DNA of 6,530 nt from Spirochaetaceae bacterium (lineage in GTDB: Bacteria > Spirochaetota > Spirochaetia > Treponematales > Breznakiellaceae), in NCBI GenBank assembly GCA_031268255.1, contig JAIRXO010000101.1, forward strand, positions 1 to 6,530, written 5' to 3'. Shown piece after piece: positions 6,497-6,530 of this stretch. The number at the start of each line of letters is the position of its first letter. The first letter of the stretch is position 1. The notes under the pieces were generated by a model. It ran no database searches. It saw only the letters and a list, made by a program, of their open reading frames with translations, and was not told the DNA's origin. A program made the translations under genes and the position numbers.

Positions 6497-6530
6497 CATC
6501 TCCTGGGGGAATTGAACCCCCGTTGTCGGG
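6497..6530 (-). tRNA. probable tRNA, 3' part only, cut by window edge
   Basis: Read on the minus strand, 6521-6517 and 6509-6505 form a perfect five-pair T stem (GGGGG/CCCCC) around loop TTCAATT, which has the conserved TTC, purine, A pattern. The following seven bases (6504-6498, AGGAGAT) would be the 3' acceptor strand with discriminator G at 6497. No CCA is encoded, as in the neighbouring tRNA-Gln. The anticodon and 5' half are outside the window, so identity cannot be given. An acceptor ending in a 1-72 A-U pair is unusual, so a tRNA-like or degenerate element remains possible. Confidence 0.45.

Noticed and set aside
6260..6499. Open frame of 79 codons on the minus strand across the tRNA-Gln gene
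   Set aside because: Its sequence is mostly the antisense of a tRNA and its promoter, a common source of spurious small proteins.
6497..6530. tmRNA 3' end on the minus strand
   Set aside because: The T arm resembles tmRNA, but the acceptor strand AGGAGAT-G does not match the usual tmRNA ending near CTCCA, and the preceding bases lack the common GGAC.

Overview
The window is dominated by a complete four-gene ABC transporter operon of the YejABEF type. It lies on the minus strand (6197 down to 591) in the order solute-binding protein, permease, permease, double ATPase. The operon is flanked on the left by the 3' part of an unrelated AT-rich lipoprotein gene (+ strand, 5' end outside the window). 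On the right are a tRNA-Gln(CUG) gene (+ strand) and what looks like the 3' end of a second tRNA on the minus strand, cut by the window edge.

Organism: the Yej genes are moderately G+C-rich and the left-hand gene is clearly AT-rich. The tRNA-Gln gene does not encode its 3' CCA, which argues against Escherichia coli and its enteric relatives even though the Yej proteins resemble the E. coli ones closely (compared from memory). A secreted solute-binding protein with an ordinary signal peptide suggests a diderm. The loose lipobox of the left gene (ISS-C) and the mixed base composition would fit a spirochaete such as a mid-G+C Treponema, but this is a guess.

How the genes work together: YejA is exported and captures peptides in the periplasm. 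YejB and YejE form the membrane channel, and YejF carries both ATPase domains that drive import. In enterobacteria this system takes up peptides, including microcin C, and contributes to tolerance of antimicrobial peptides. All three gene junctions are ATGA overlaps, so the four proteins are probably translationally coupled from one mRNA. A plausible sigma70-like promoter lies just upstream of yejA, and divergent from it is a promoter for the tRNA. The automatic long starts of yejA and yejB are better replaced by internal ATG codons (6197 and 4371).

I do not see a previously undescribed system here. The points most worth a second look are the origin of the operon, the unidentified lipoprotein, an inverted repeat across the tRNA promoter, and the odd tRNA-like end at the right edge. 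No stretch over 300 bases lacks a gene.
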